Shown: positions 43,855 through 54,865 of the stretch, in pieces
How the letters are laid out: every line of letters begins with the position of its first letter
Numbering within the stretch: position 1 is the first letter of the stretch
Origin: JBBQZO01 sp038207625
GTDB lineage: Bacteria; Pseudomonadota; Gammaproteobacteria; Burkholderiales; Burkholderiaceae_D
Length of the DNA stretch: 64,000 nt
Assembly (NCBI GenBank): GCA_038207625.1
Contig: JBBQZO010000029.1
Coordinates: 1-64,000, forward strand
Direction: 5' to 3'
The notes under the pieces: model-generated
Told to the model about the DNA's origin: nothing
Databases searched by the model: none
What the model saw: only the letters and a program-made list of their open reading frames with translations
Position numbers and translations under genes: made by a program

Positions 43855-45714
43855 TTATTGTTTGGCCATCAGCTTGTCGACGGCGGCCTGGGTCTCAGGG
43901 TGGTAGCGCTCGCGCGCCTTGGCGTACAGCGCCAGCGCCCAGGCCTTGTCGGCCGGGCTGGCCAGCAGCGCGCTGTACAGCGGCACCACGAAGCGCTTGC
44001 GCCCCACGCTCATCAGGAACGTCTCCAGCTCCGGGCGCACGTCCGGATAGCCGGCCTTGACCGAGGCGCGGAAGAAGCGGAAGGTGATTTCCTTGTTGCC
44101 GCTCTTGGCCAAGCCAAACGCCTGGTCAAGCTGCTTGAGCTGGGCCACGCTGGCCTTGCCGTCGATGTCGTTGAGGAAGTGCATCCACTCGGTGGCGATC
44201 CATTTTTTGGTGTCGAGCTTGTCGGTGGCCAGCTCGCCTTTCAACCACGCGCTGCGCTGCGCGTCGAGCGCGGCCAGGCGCGGCGACACGGCGCGCACGG
44301 CACTGGCCGGCATGCCGCTGCCGTACAACCACTCATCCAGTTCGACCTGGCTCATCACCTCGGGGTGCTGGTCCAGCAGGTTCTTGTGCAGGTAGCTCAA
44401 GAACTGGTCGGTGGTGACGCTCTGGAACGCGTGCTGGTCGAACCAGCCGCGCAGGAAGGGATCGAACACGGCGCGCCCGGCGCGCTGCTCCAGCGTGCGC
44501 AGCAGCCAGGCGCCCTTCGGGTAGGCCAGCCCTTCGTCGGTGTAGGTGGTGGACGGATTGGCGTCAGCCGCGCGCGTGAGCAGCGCCTGTTTGGCCGGCG
44601 CGATCGCGCCCAGCGACTCGAACAATTCTTCCTGTTCCAGTTGCAGATTCATGGTCGCCACTTCAGGGCCGTACAGCACTTCGATGATGCGGGTGGTGAC
44701 GTAGGTGGTGAAGCCTTCGTTGAGCCACCAGTGCTTCCACGAGGCGTTGGTGACCAGGTTGCCGGACCAGCTGTGCGCCAGTTCGTGCGCGATCAGGTCG
44801 ACCAGGCTGCGATCGCCCGCGATCATGGTTGGCGTGACGAACGTCAGGCGCGGATTTTCCATGCCGCCGATCGGGAACGACGGCGGCAGCACCAGCATGT
44901 CGTAACGGCCCCAGCGATATGGGCCGTACAACGACTCGGCCGCGTGGATCATTTTTTCGGTGTCGGCCATCTCGTAGGCGGCCGCCTCGACGCGCGCCGG
45001 CTCGGCGTAGACGGCGGTGCGCGGACCCAGATTGCGCACTTCGATCTCGCCGATCGCCAGCGCCAGCAGGTAGGACGGAATCGCCTGCGGCATATTGAAG
45101 CGCCAGCCGCCCTTGCCCTGCGATTTCTGGTCGTTGGTGGCGCTCATCACGGCGCGCAGCCCGTTTGGTGCGTCGATCCGCGCGCTGTAGGTGAAGCGCA
45201 CGGCCGGCGTGTCCTGCACCGGCACCCAGGAGCGCGCGTCGGTCGTTTCGGACTGGCTGAACATGAACGGACGCTTGCCCGACATGATCTGGGCCGGCGT
45301 CAGCCATTGCAGCGCGGCGGCGGTCGGCGCGGTGTGATAGTAGATGCGCACCTTGTCGGGCTGGCTGGTCAGCGTGATCTGCAGCGCCTGGCCTTTTTCC
45401 GGGTCGAGCGCGTCGAGGTGAAACGGCGCGTCCTTCCAGGCACCCTTGGCGCTGGCCACCTGCACCTTGGCGATGCTCAGTTCGCGCGTGTCCAGGGTCA
45501 GCGTGCGCGCGGCCGGGTCGAGCCACTTGAGCGTCAGTTCGGCGTAGCCGCTCAAGGTCTTGTGCTCGAAATCGGCCTTCAGGTCCAGGTGCAGGTCGCG
45601 CGTGGCAACCTGGTCGTAGCGGGCGTAGCTGAGCGGGTCGAGCGCGAGCGCCAGCGCGCTCCACTGGCACAGCGCGGCGCAGGTCAGCGCGCGCAACAGG
45701 GTGGTTTTTTTCAT
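43855..45714 (-). CDS. M1 family zinc aminopeptidase (LTA4 hydrolase-like)
   Basis: 619 residues, exported (signal MKKTTLLRALTCAALCQWSA). It has the M1 exopeptidase motif GGMEN (~282) and the zinc motif HELAHSWSGN (~308) with the downstream ligand Glu in WWLNEGFTTYV. A C-terminal helical domain like that of leukotriene A4 hydrolase follows. It removes N-terminal residues from peptides in the periplasm. The start at 45714 gives MKKT, typical of signal peptides, with GAGACC upstream; an in-frame ATG lies six codons further out. It forms a two-gene unit with the serine hydrolase. Confidence 0.9.
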   Translation of the reverse strand: MKKTTLLRALTCAALCQWSALALALDPLSYARYDQVATRDLHLDLKADFEHKTLSGYAELTLKWLDPAARTLTLDTRELSIAKVQVASAKGAWKDAPFHLDALDPEKGQALQITLTSQPDKVRIYYHTAPTAAALQWLTPAQIMSGKRPFMFSQSETTDARSWVPVQDTPAVRFTYSARIDAPNGLRAVMSATNDQKSQGKGGWRFNMPQAIPSYLLALAIGEIEVRNLGPRTAVYAEPARVEAAAYEMADTEKMIHAAESLYGPYRWGRYDMLVLPPSFPIGGMENPRLTFVTPTMIAGDRSLVDLIAHELAHSWSGNLVTNASWKHWWLNEGFTTYVTTRIIEVLYGPEVATMNLQLEQEELFESLGAIAPAKQALLTRAADANPSTTYTDEGLAYPKGAWLLRTLEQRAGRAVFDPFLRGWFDQHAFQSVTTDQFLSYLHKNLLDQHPEVMSQVELDEWLYGSGMPASAVRAVSPRLAALDAQRSAWLKGELATDKLDTKKWIATEWMHFLNDIDGKASVAQLKQLDQAFGLAKSGNKEITFRFFRASVKAGYPDVRPELETFLMSVGRKRFVVPLYSALLASPADKAWALALYAKARERYHPETQAAVDKLMAKQ

Positions 45715-45898
45715 GGTCTCTATTCTTGTCATGGCGAGGTCGCGGGAAGCGCATCGGGCGCGAGCAGAATAGCATTTTCACCGGCACAGGGAAAGCGATG
45801 CTTGGCACGCGCCGCACGAGCGCCGCCATGCCGGCGAAGCGCCAATGGCGGCCAGGCCGCCGGCGCATTGCACGCCGCCGGCCCTGGGTCGCCAAACC

Positions 45899-48800
45899 TT
45901 AGTTGGCCGGACGCGCCACGCGCAAGGTGACGACGTGCTGTCCGCCGTCGTCGGCCAGCGCAATCACGTTGCCGTGCTGCGCCACGCCGTCGAGCGTCAA
46001 ACCAGGCACGCCGCCCGCCTCGAGCGCCTCGACCGTGATCGCATACACGCTGCTGCGGTAACGGTAGCGCAAGCGGAAACCGGGCCAGTCGGGCGGCACC
46101 ATCGGCGCCAGCGTGAGCCGGTCGCCGGCCAGGTTCACGCCCAGCAGCGACTCGACGATCAGCCGGTACATCCAGCCTGACGAGCCGGTGTACCAGGTCC
46201 AGCCGCCCCGTCCCACGTGCGGCGCGACGGCGTACACGTCGGCTGCCACCACATAGGGTTCAACCTTGTAGCGCGCGCTGGAGTCCGGCGCGCTGGCGTG
46301 GTTGACGGGATTGAGCATGCGCAGCAGCTCCCAGGCGCGCGCGCCGTCGCCCAATTTGGCGAACGCCATCGCGCTCCAGATCGCCGCGTGGGTGTACTGG
46401 CCGCCGTTTTCGCGCACGCCCGGCACGTAGCCGCGGATGTAGCCGGGATTGAGCACGCCGTCGTCAAACGGCGGGTCCAGCAGTTGCACCAGGCCGGCGT
46501 CGCGCCGCACCAGGCGCGCGTCCAGCGCCTGCATCGCACTGTGCGCGCGCTCGGGCGGTGCCACGCCCGACAGCACGCTCCAGCTCTGGGCGATCGCATC
46601 GATCTGGCATTCGTCGTTCTCGGCCGAGCCGAGCGGCGTGCCGTCGTCGAAATACGCGCGCCGGTACCAGGCGCCGTCCCAGCCGTGCTGCTCGATGGCC
46701 GCGCTCAGCTTGCCCGCCTCGGCCACGCACTGGGCCGCGAACTCGCTCTCGCCGACCATCTGCGCCAGTTCGGCAAAGCGGCCCAACACGTCGACCAGGA
46801 AGAAGCCCAGCCACACGCTCTCGCCCTTGCCATGCGCGCCCACCTGGTCCATCCCGTCGTTCCAGTCGCATGAGCCGATCAGCGGCAGGCCGTGCACGCC
46901 GTAGCGCAAGGCGCGCCGCACTGCGCGCGCAGCATGCTCGTACAGCGTGGCGCGTTGCTCCGAGCGGCTCGGCAAGTCGAAGTAGGAATCCTCCTCCGGC
47001 GTGACGGCGCGGCCCTCGATGAACGGCACCACTTCGTCGAGCAGCGCGCGCTCGCCGGTGCTGGTCACGTAGCGGTGCAGCGCCAGCGGCAGCCACAGGT
47101 AGTCGTCCGAGCAGTGGGTGCGCACGCCCCGTTCGGTCGGTGGATGCCACCAGTGCTGCACGTCGCCCTCGACGAACTGGTGCGCCGCGCACAGCAGCAA
47201 TTGCTCGCGCAGCAGCTGCGGCTGGGTGTGGATCATCGCCATCGTGTCCTGCAGCTGGTCGCGGAATCCGAACGCGCCGCCCGACTGGTAGTAGCCGCTG
47301 CGCGCCCACAGCCGACAGGCGATGGTCTGATACATCAGCCAGCCGTTGGCCAGCACGTCCAGTTGCGGCTCGGGCGTGTCGATCTGGACCGCGCCGAGCA
47401 CCTGTTGCCAGTGTCCCCTGACCTTGGCCAGTGCCTGGCGGGCCGCCTCGGCGCCGGCGTGGCGCAGCACCAGCGCACCCGCGTCAGCGGTGCGCCGTCC
47501 GCCCACGCCGAGCATGAACACCAGCTCGCGTTGCTGGCCCGGGGCCAGCTCAAACGCCACCTGCAGTGCCGCGCACGGATCGAGCCCGCTGCCGACATGG
47601 CCCGACAAATGGCTGCGCCCCATGGCGGCCGGCGCGGCCAGGCTGCCGTTGCGGCCGATGAATTCCTTGCGATCGCCCGTGACGCTGCAGTCGGGCGCGT
47701 CGACCTGGAAGAACGCCACCCGTCCGCCGAAATCGGAGTTGTACGGATTGCGCGCCAGCAGCGCGCCGCTGGCGCCATCGAGTTCGGTGACGATGTGCAT
47801 GGCCGACTTGGCGCGCTGCTCGGCCAGCACCCATTCGACATAGCCGGTAGCCGACAGGCGACGCGGCACGGTCGAATCGTTGCGCACCTTGAGCACCGCG
47901 TATTTGATCGGCGCGTCCAGTGCGACAAACACCGTCAGTTCGCTGTTGATGGCCGCGCGGCGGTGTTCGAACACACTGTAGCCGAAGCCGTGGCGCGTCA
48001 CATACGGGCCCATTGGCGCCACCGGCAAGGCGGTGGGCGACCAGAACTCGCCGCTTTGTTCGTCGCGCAGATAGAACGCCTCGCCGCTCTGGTCCGACAC
48101 CGGGTCGTTATGCCACGGCGTGAGGCGGAATTCGTGCGCGTTTTCGCTCCAGGTGGTGGCCTGGCCGCTCTCCGAGATGACGCTGCCAAAGCCGGGATTG
48201 GCCAGCACATTGACCCACGGCGCCGGCGTCGCCGTGACGCCGTCGAGTTCGATCACATATTCGCAACCGTCGGGTGTGAAGCCGCCCTGACCATTGTGCA
48301 GGATCAGCGCGCGTGGCGGCGCGACAGCGTCGCTGGCGAGCCGGTATGCGGCGCGTTCAGGGTCGGCCAGCAGCAGCGCCACCGGTTCCGGCACCACCGT
48401 CTCGGCCCGCGCGATCTGCTCGGCCAGCGTGCCACGCTGGTCGCTCAAGACCACCCGCGCGACCGACTGCATCAGCACCCGGTCCTCGGCGGCGATCTGG
48501 TCGAGCGGACGCACGAAGATGCCGCCCGGGCGATCGACCACCGAGGCGTCGGTGCCGGAGGCGATCAAGCCCATGATCTGTTCGTGCAGCAGCTGGCGAT
48601 AACCGGCCAGGTCCTCGTACCAGATGACCAGATCGACCACCAGGCCCTTCAGGCGCCAGTAGGCGTGCGCCTGCACCAGCTGGCGCACCAGTTCGATATT
48701 GCCGTTGTCGGTGATCTGCAACAGCACGATCGGCAGGTCGCCCGAAATGGCGTAGGCCCACAGGCCGGACTGGCCGCGCTGATTGCGCGCCAGCGTGGCC

Positions 48801-51800
48801 GGGTCGGCGCGCAGCGCCGCATCCGGGTAGATGATGGTGTTGGCCAGGCGCGCATACAGCTGCGCGTCCGATTCGCTCGCGTTGAGCTGGCGCAGCACCA
48901 CCTGGCTGTGGGTCCAGGACAGTTCGAACACCCGTTCGGCCAGGTGGCGGTCCTGGTATTTGTCGACCAGGTGCAAGGCGCCCTCGCGCGTGTCGCACAC
49001 GCCGGTGACGATGTCCACGCTGGCCACCTGGCCGGGCGCGATCTCGATGCGGTAGCGGATCGCCACCACCGGGTCGAGTACCGAGCCGGCCTGCCCGGAC
49101 AGCGTCACGCACTGACCCATCGCCTGCGGCGCCAGGGTGCTGTTGCCGCGTCCGATGAACTGCAGGCGATCCGTTTCGAACGACAGTTCCAGAATACGGG
49201 CGTCGTGCACGGCCATCATGTGCAGCATCGACGGGGTAGCTTCGCCCTTGGTGCGGGCGCGCCGCGCACACAGAATCGCGCTCGACTCGCGCAAAACTTC
49301 GGTTTGCACGAACAGCTTGGAAAACGCCGGGTGGGCCGCGTCGGAGGCAGCCGGCGCCAGCACCACTTCGCAATAGCTGGTCAGCTCGATGGTGCGCGTG
49401 CTGCTGCCCTTGTTGGTGATGCGGGTGCGCCGCACTTCGACGTCGTCCTCGGGCGAGACCACCACTTCGGTGTACATGTCGAGCCCGTGATCGCTGCGGC
49501 GAAATTCCGCGCGGCCCTCGGAGAACACCACTTCATAGCTGTCCGGTTCGGCCAGCGTGGGCTGGAACGTGGTCGACCAGACGGTGCCGTCGTCGCAGTC
49601 GCGCAGATAGCAAAAGCTGCCCCAGTTGTCGCGGCTCGCGTCGGGCTGCCAGCGCGTCACGGCCAGCTCTTTCCAGCGGCTGCTGCCGCCGCCGGCGGCC
49701 GTCACCATCACGTGGTAACGCCCGTTCGACAGCAACGCGATCTCGGGGCGTGCCGTGGTGGTCTGGTGCACCACACGCTGCGGCAGCGCCAGCTCTGGCG
49801 CGGCCAGTTGCACGGCGGCCGTTTCGAGCATGCTCGGATAGAAGGCACCGCTCTTCGGCACGCGCTCCTGCAGGATCAGCATGGTGGCCTGGAACTGCGG
49901 GTCGGACTCGAAGCGGCGCTGCATCGGCCGCTCGTGCAGCAGATAACTGAGCGCCAGCAGGCCCATGCCCTGATGGTGGGCCATGAACGAGCGCACCACC
50001 GCGCAGCGCTGGCCGCGCCGCAAGCGCGAGGCGGTGTAATCGATCGCCTCGTAGAAGCCGTAACGGCCCATGAAGCCGTCCGCGGCCATGCGCTCGAGGT
50101 TGGCGCAGGCGGCATCGGGCTCGACCATCAGTCCCAGCATGGTCGCATACGGGGCGATCACCAGGTCGTCGGCCAGGCCGCGCTTGAGGCCCAGGCCGGG
50201 CACGCCGAACGCGCGGTATTGATAGTTCAGGCTGGTGTCGACGGTGTTGTAGCCGGACTCGGAGATGCCCCACGGGACATCGCGCTGTTCGGCGTACTCG
50301 ATCTGCGCGGCGATCACCGCGCGATAGGTTTGCTCAAGCAGGGTGTTGGGGAAGCTGGGCATCACCAGCAGCGGCATCAGGTATTCGAACATCGAACCGC
50401 TCCACGACATCAGCACCGGCAAATTGCCGACCATGCCGAGCTGACGTCCCAGCGCGAACCAGTGCTCCTGCGGCAGCTGGCCCTGGGCGATCGCCACGAA
50501 ACTGGCCAGCCGCACCTCCGAGGCGAGCAAGTCGTACGAGCTGGGGTCGAGACGACGCTCGCCCACGTTGTAGCCGATCACCATCAGCTTGGTGGCGCGG
50601 TTGTACAGGAAGCGGAAGTCCATCTGGGCGAACACGCGCGCGCGCTCGGCCAGCGCGTCGATCTGCGCCAGCCTTTGCTGCGCACAGGCGCGCCCGGCCG
50701 CCACCAGTGCGCCCAGCTGTTGCTGACGCTGGCGTTCGGCCGGCGCCAGATCGGTGGCGACGCTGGCCACGCTGGTGAAGCTGGCCAGTTCGCGCAGTGT
50801 GGGAATGACCAGCAGGGCCGCGTCGGCGATCTCGCTGTCGGGCGCGGCCAGCCACGGCGTCAACGCGGCCAGCTCGGCCTGCGCCGCGTGGCACTGCAGC
50901 GCCAGGCGCGCGACCCATTCGCGCAGCAGCATATCGGGCTGCGCCGCCAGCGCCGCGCCGAGCGCCTCGGCCGCGACGATCGCGTCCACCGCGCGCACCA
51001 TCTGGCGCAGCCGCACATGCCATTGCGCCAGGTCGGGCGCGGGCGCGGCCGGCGGTTCGCTCAGCGCGTCCTCGAACAGGTCCAGCGCGCCGTGCACGGC
51101 CGCGCCGGCCTCGTTGGCGTGCTCGCGCAGCACTGCCAGTGTGGTGCGCAGTCCGTCCAACTGACGCGCCGCGCAGATCGGCTGGTCGGCCAGGCCGAAC
51201 AGGCCGGCCTGCAGCGTCAGCAGATGGCCGGCCAGGTTGCCGCTGTCCACACTCGACACATACAGCGGTTGCAAGGGCGTCAGCGTGAGGGTGTCGTACC
51301 AGTTGTAGAAGTGGCCCTGGTGGCGTTCCAGCCGGTCCATCGTGGCGAAGGTGTTGGCGCTGCGCTCGAGCAGCTGGCCGACGCTGATGAAGCCGAAGTC
51401 GCTGGCCGTCAGGTTGGCCAGCAGCGCCATGCCGATGTTGGTCGGCGAGGTGCGGTGCGCCACGATGCCGTTCGGCTGTTCCTGCATGTTGTCGGGCGGT
51501 AGCCAGTTCTCGTCGGGGCCGACGAAGGTTTCGAAAAACGCCCAGGTCTTGCGCGCCAGGCTATTGAGAAACAGGTTCTGGCGCGCCGTCAGCGGCGCGG
51601 CGCGGCGCGCCAACGGCAGGCTGATCCACCAGGCGATGGCGGGCGCGCCCAGCCACAGCAGCAGCACCGGCGCGGCCGGGGCCAGCGCGCCGCGCTGAAA
51701 CAGCGCCAGCGCCGCGCCGACGCCCAGCGCCAGCAGCGGCGCGCTGGCCATGCGGCGCCAGTGCGCGCCCAGCGAGGTGCCGCCGGCCTGCTCAAGCGCC

Positions 51801-54625
51801 GAGGCGCGCCATTCGAGCAGGTGGGTGTGCGAAACGAGCATGCGCCAGCCGGTGCGCGAAATCGCGTCCAGGCTGACATACGCTTCGTAGGGCAGGAAGG
51901 CCAGCGTCAGCAGCGCGTGCGCACCCTGGCGCGCCAGCGCCTGGGCGCACACCCGCACGTGCTGGCGCCACAGCGCTTCGGGGCCTTTGCGCAGCAGCGC
52001 GAAGGCAGCGCTCACCAGCGGCGGCAGCGCCAGCACGGCCAGCGCGGCGCCGCTCCAGAACCACGGCTGGCCCAGCGCGCTCCAGGCCAGCAGCAGCGCC
52101 GCCGTCAGCACCACCGCGTCGAGGCTGCGGCGCAGATTGTCAAACAGCTTCCAGCGCGACAGTCCCGACAGCGGATTGGGCTCGCGCCGCGCGCCGCCGT
52201 TGGCCGGCACGCTCGCGCGCAGCCAGCCGGCCAGCTGCCAGTCGCCGCGGATCCAGCGCTGGCGCCGGCTCACATCGGCGCTGTAGCGGGCCGGATAGGA
52301 TTCGTACAACTGGGTGTCCGACAACAGGCCGGCGCGCAGATAGCAGCCTTCCAGCAGGTCGTGGCTGAGGATCTGGTTGTCCGGCAGGCGGTCGCGCATC
52401 ACGCGCTCGAACATGTCGACGTCGTAGATGCCCTTGCCGATGAAGGAGCCTTCGTAGAACACGTCCTGGTACAGGTCCGACACGCTGCGCGTGTACGGGT
52501 CCAGTCCGGCCTCGCCGCCGCACAGCAGTTCGTAGCGCGAGGCTTGCTCGCTGGGCACGCTGGTGGCCACGCGCGGCTGCAGGATCGCATAGCCTTCCAG
52601 CACGCGCCGGCCGGCCGCGTCCAGCCGCGGACGATTCAAGGGATGCGCCATCGCCGCCACGAACTGGCGCGCCGCGTCGCGCGGCAGGCGGGTGTCGGTG
52701 TCAAGCGTGATCACGTAGGCGATGCGCTCGAGCTCGGACGTGTCGCCCACCACCAGCGAAAACTTGGTGCGCGCCGCGCCGCGCAGGTAGGCGTTCAGGT
52801 CGGCCAGCTTGCCGCGCTTGCGCTCCATGCCGATCCAGGCCTGCTGCTGGCGGTTCCAGCTGCGCGGCCGGTGCAGCAGCAAAAACGGGCCGGGACGCGC
52901 CGCGCCCAGCGCATACTTGGCGTTGAGCGCGTCGATCGTGGCGCGCGCGTGTTCGAGCAGCGCGATGTCGCCGGGCAGATTTTCCGCGTTCGCATCGGCG
53001 AAGTCGGTGAGCAGGCAAAAGCGCAGATTGGGGTCGCGATTGGCCAGGAAATGCACTTCCAGGCTGTCGCACAGTTCAGTGATGTTGGCGCGGCTGTAGA
53101 TCAGCGTCGGCACCACCACCAGCGTGCGCGCGGCCGGGTCGATACCGTCCTTGTAATCCATGCGCGGCAGCCGGTGCGGCGTGGCCAGCTGGGTCGCGCT
53201 CCAGTTCACCAGCGCCAGCGCCAGCTGGCTGCCGGCCAGCACGGCCAGCGTGGCCAGCGCCGCCAGGCGCCAGCCGTGCAGATCTTCGTGCAGTGCGTGC
53301 GCGATCACGCCGCCGGCGCACAGCGCCGTCAGCGCGCCGATCGCGCCCAGGTAACTGAGCAGCGGGGCGCGCCGGGCCAGCCGGCGCAGCGCCGCGCCGG
53401 GTCGATGGTGCACGCCCAGCCGGCGTTCCAGCGTGGCCAGTCCGGCGCCCAGCAGGTAGTAACCGACGTGGCTGTGGCGTTGCTCCGCCTCGGGCGAGTC
53501 GGCCGCAGCGCGCGCCAGTTCCAGCACCTGCGCCGCCACCGCACCTTCGCTGTGCGCGCAGTTGCGCGCCAGCTGTTCGACGACGTGGCGGTATTGGTCG
53601 CGCGTGGCGAAATCCATCTTGGCGTACAGCGCGCAGGGATCCTGGCGCAGCGTCTGCTCGACCCCGCTCATGGTTTCGACGAACTGCTGCCAGTCCATGG
53701 TGCCCAGAAAGCGCAGGCTGGCGATGCTGTTCGAGATCGACAGCTGGTCGGCCGCCTGCTGGCCAACCTCGGCCTGCACCTGTTGATCGATGGTCAGGCC
53801 GGTTTCGGCCAGCTTGGTCGACAACCACGACAGCGCCATCGTCAGGGCCGGGCTGCGCCCCTGCAGACGGCGCGTCAGCTCGGCCACAAAGGTGCACGAG
53901 AGCACCGTCTTGGCACGCACCATGTCAGCCACCAGCAAAATCAGCTCGCTGGGCGCGCGCTCGGCCGTGGCGATCATCTGGTCGGCCCAGCTGCCGGCGC
54001 GGTCGCGCTGCAGCCGGTTGGCCGCCACTTGCGCGGCCACCCGGCGCAGGTTCTCGATCAGCGCCAGGCGCAGCATGATGGGGATCGCCCACAGTTCGCC
54101 CAGACGCAGTTCGCCGTGCTCCTGATAGGCGGCCACGAAGCCGGCCAGACTGTCCGGGTCGACCCGTCCGTCGCCGTGCGCGATGATCTCGAGCGCGATC
54201 TGGTAGACGCGCGGCCGTTCGGCGCAATCGGGGTTGGCCAGGCGCGGCAGTTCGCGGCTGTAGTGTTTCGGCAGATGGCGCCGGGCGATGCGCACCTGCT
54301 CCTCGATCAGGTACAGATTGTCGAGCAGCCACTCGGAGGCGGGCGTGATCTGGCGACCATCCTTGAGCGCCTGGGCCAGCGTGGCGCAGGTGCTGCCGAT
54401 CAGGGCGCCGTTGGAAGACAGGCGCGATAGCAAGCGGTCCGGCGCGCCGCTCTCGCTCAGCTTATGGATGCCGGCCAGCGCGCGCCCGTGCGCGGCCATC
54501 TGGGCCGCGCTAAACAAGGCCGAGCGCAGAGGCGCCTCGGCGACGCTGGCACTGTCGCCCTCAAGCCGGCGCATCAAATTGCTGGGAAATTCTATCGCTT
54601 CGTTCAACACATTACCCCGCTGCAT
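45899..54625 (-). CDS. ndvB: Cyclic beta-1,2-glucan synthase
   Basis: 2908-residue inner-membrane enzyme, close to the ~2870 of Brucella Cgs and rhizobial NdvB/ChvB. Parts in order: N-terminal region; membrane helices (~425-480); GT84 glycosyltransferase with TLDTDTRLPRDA (~641) and the QxxRW-like RQRWIRGDW (~790); more membrane helices (~860-1060); a glucoamylase-like DUF3131 region with WSGSMFEYLMP; two GH94-type regions, the last with GSCDWNDGMD (~2588). The protein is made from UDP-glucose, elongated, trimmed and cyclised; the product goes to the periplasm and helps osmotic adaptation and surface properties. All key motifs seem intact. Large antisense frames here are shadows. The symbol is by family. 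Confidence 0.93.
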   Translation of the reverse strand: MQRGNVLNEAIEFPSNLMRRLEGDSASVAEAPLRSALFSAAQMAAHGRALAGIHKLSESGAPDRLLSRLSSNGALIGSTCATLAQALKDGRQITPASEWLLDNLYLIEEQVRIARRHLPKHYSRELPRLANPDCAERPRVYQIALEIIAHGDGRVDPDSLAGFVAAYQEHGELRLGELWAIPIMLRLALIENLRRVAAQVAANRLQRDRAGSWADQMIATAERAPSELILLVADMVRAKTVLSCTFVAELTRRLQGRSPALTMALSWLSTKLAETGLTIDQQVQAEVGQQAADQLSISNSIASLRFLGTMDWQQFVETMSGVEQTLRQDPCALYAKMDFATRDQYRHVVEQLARNCAHSEGAVAAQVLELARAAADSPEAEQRHSHVGYYLLGAGLATLERRLGVHHRPGAALRRLARRAPLLSYLGAIGALTALCAGGVIAHALHEDLHGWRLAALATLAVLAGSQLALALVNWSATQLATPHRLPRMDYKDGIDPAARTLVVVPTLIYSRANITELCDSLEVHFLANRDPNLRFCLLTDFADANAENLPGDIALLEHARATIDALNAKYALGAARPGPFLLLHRPRSWNRQQQAWIGMERKRGKLADLNAYLRGAARTKFSLVVGDTSELERIAYVITLDTDTRLPRDAARQFVAAMAHPLNRPRLDAAGRRVLEGYAILQPRVATSVPSEQASRYELLCGGEAGLDPYTRSVSDLYQDVFYEGSFIGKGIYDVDMFERVMRDRLPDNQILSHDLLEGCYLRAGLLSDTQLYESYPARYSADVSRRQRWIRGDWQLAGWLRASVPANGGARREPNPLSGLSRWKLFDNLRRSLDAVVLTAALLLAWSALGQPWFWSGAALAVLALPPLVSAAFALLRKGPEALWRQHVRVCAQALARQGAHALLTLAFLPYEAYVSLDAISRTGWRMLVSHTHLLEWRASALEQAGGTSLGAHWRRMASAPLLALGVGAALALFQRGALAPAAPVLLLWLGAPAIAWWISLPLARRAAPLTARQNLFLNSLARKTWAFFETFVGPDENWLPPDNMQEQPNGIVAHRTSPTNIGMALLANLTASDFGFISVGQLLERSANTFATMDRLERHQGHFYNWYDTLTLTPLQPLYVSSVDSGNLAGHLLTLQAGLFGLADQPICAARQLDGLRTTLAVLREHANEAGAAVHGALDLFEDALSEPPAAPAPDLAQWHVRLRQMVRAVDAIVAAEALGAALAAQPDMLLREWVARLALQCHAAQAELAALTPWLAAPDSEIADAALLVIPTLRELASFTSVASVATDLAPAERQRQQQLGALVAAGRACAQQRLAQIDALAERARVFAQMDFRFLYNRATKLMVIGYNVGERRLDPSSYDLLASEVRLASFVAIAQGQLPQEHWFALGRQLGMVGNLPVLMSWSGSMFEYLMPLLVMPSFPNTLLEQTYRAVIAAQIEYAEQRDVPWGISESGYNTVDTSLNYQYRAFGVPGLGLKRGLADDLVIAPYATMLGLMVEPDAACANLERMAADGFMGRYGFYEAIDYTASRLRRGQRCAVVRSFMAHHQGMGLLALSYLLHERPMQRRFESDPQFQATMLILQERVPKSGAFYPSMLETAAVQLAAPELALPQRVVHQTTTARPEIALLSNGRYHVMVTAAGGGSSRWKELAVTRWQPDASRDNWGSFCYLRDCDDGTVWSTTFQPTLAEPDSYEVVFSEGRAEFRRSDHGLDMYTEVVVSPEDDVEVRRTRITNKGSSTRTIELTSYCEVVLAPAASDAAHPAFSKLFVQTEVLRESSAILCARRARTKGEATPSMLHMMAVHDARILELSFETDRLQFIGRGNSTLAPQAMGQCVTLSGQAGSVLDPVVAIRYRIEIAPGQVASVDIVTGVCDTREGALHLVDKYQDRHLAERVFELSWTHSQVVLRQLNASESDAQLYARLANTIIYPDAALRADPATLARNQRGQSGLWAYAISGDLPIVLLQITDNGNIELVRQLVQAHAYWRLKGLVVDLVIWYEDLAGYRQLLHEQIMGLIASGTDASVVDRPGGIFVRPLDQIAAEDRVLMQSVARVVLSDQRGTLAEQIARAETVVPEPVALLLADPERAAYRLASDAVAPPRALILHNGQGGFTPDGCEYVIELDGVTATPAPWVNVLANPGFGSVISESGQATTWSENAHEFRLTPWHNDPVSDQSGEAFYLRDEQSGEFWSPTALPVAPMGPYVTRHGFGYSVFEHRRAAINSELTVFVALDAPIKYAVLKVRNDSTVPRRLSATGYVEWVLAEQRAKSAMHIVTELDGASGALLARNPYNSDFGGRVAFFQVDAPDCSVTGDRKEFIGRNGSLAAPAAMGRSHLSGHVGSGLDPCAALQVAFELAPGQQRELVFMLGVGGRRTADAGALVLRHAGAEAARQALAKVRGHWQQVLGAVQIDTPEPQLDVLANGWLMYQTIACRLWARSGYYQSGGAFGFRDQLQDTMAMIHTQPQLLREQLLLCAAHQFVEGDVQHWWHPPTERGVRTHCSDDYLWLPLALHRYVTSTGERALLDEVVPFIEGRAVTPEEDSYFDLPSRSEQRATLYEHAARAVRRALRYGVHGLPLIGSCDWNDGMDQVGAHGKGESVWLGFFLVDVLGRFAELAQMVGESEFAAQCVAEAGKLSAAIEQHGWDGAWYRRAYFDDGTPLGSAENDECQIDAIAQSWSVLSGVAPPERAHSAMQALDARLVRRDAGLVQLLDPPFDDGVLNPGYIRGYVPGVRENGGQYTHAAIWSAMAFAKLGDGARAWELLRMLNPVNHASAPDSSARYKVEPYVVAADVYAVAPHVGRGGWTWYTGSSGWMYRLIVESLLGVNLAGDRLTLAPMVPPDWPGFRLRYRYRSSVYAITVEALEAGGVPGLTLDGVAQHGNVIALADDGGQHVVTLRVARPAN

Positions 54626-54865
54626 AGGTATCCTTGGACACTACGGTTGCGTCGCCACTACAGCGCGCAACCGACGATTACCGTGGGCGGAGTGCGCACG
54701 GCAAGCCGATGGTAGCGCCAAGGGGCGCGCGCGACTGTGCGCAAACGTACCGAACAGGGGCAGCGAAAGGGATGGGCGACGCCGTGGTGTGCGGGCCGCG
54801 ACGCGCCGGGATGAGAGGGTGGCAGCGCGCCGCTTTGGCGGCGCCGGCCACGCCGGTGCTGCGGC

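Noticed and set aside
46892..51502. 1536-residue and 889-residue open frames antisense to the cyclic glucan synthase (46892-51502 and 51761-54430)
   Set aside because: Arg/Gln/Ala/His-rich, no domain, no ribosome binding site; explained by codon bias of the real 2908-residue gene.
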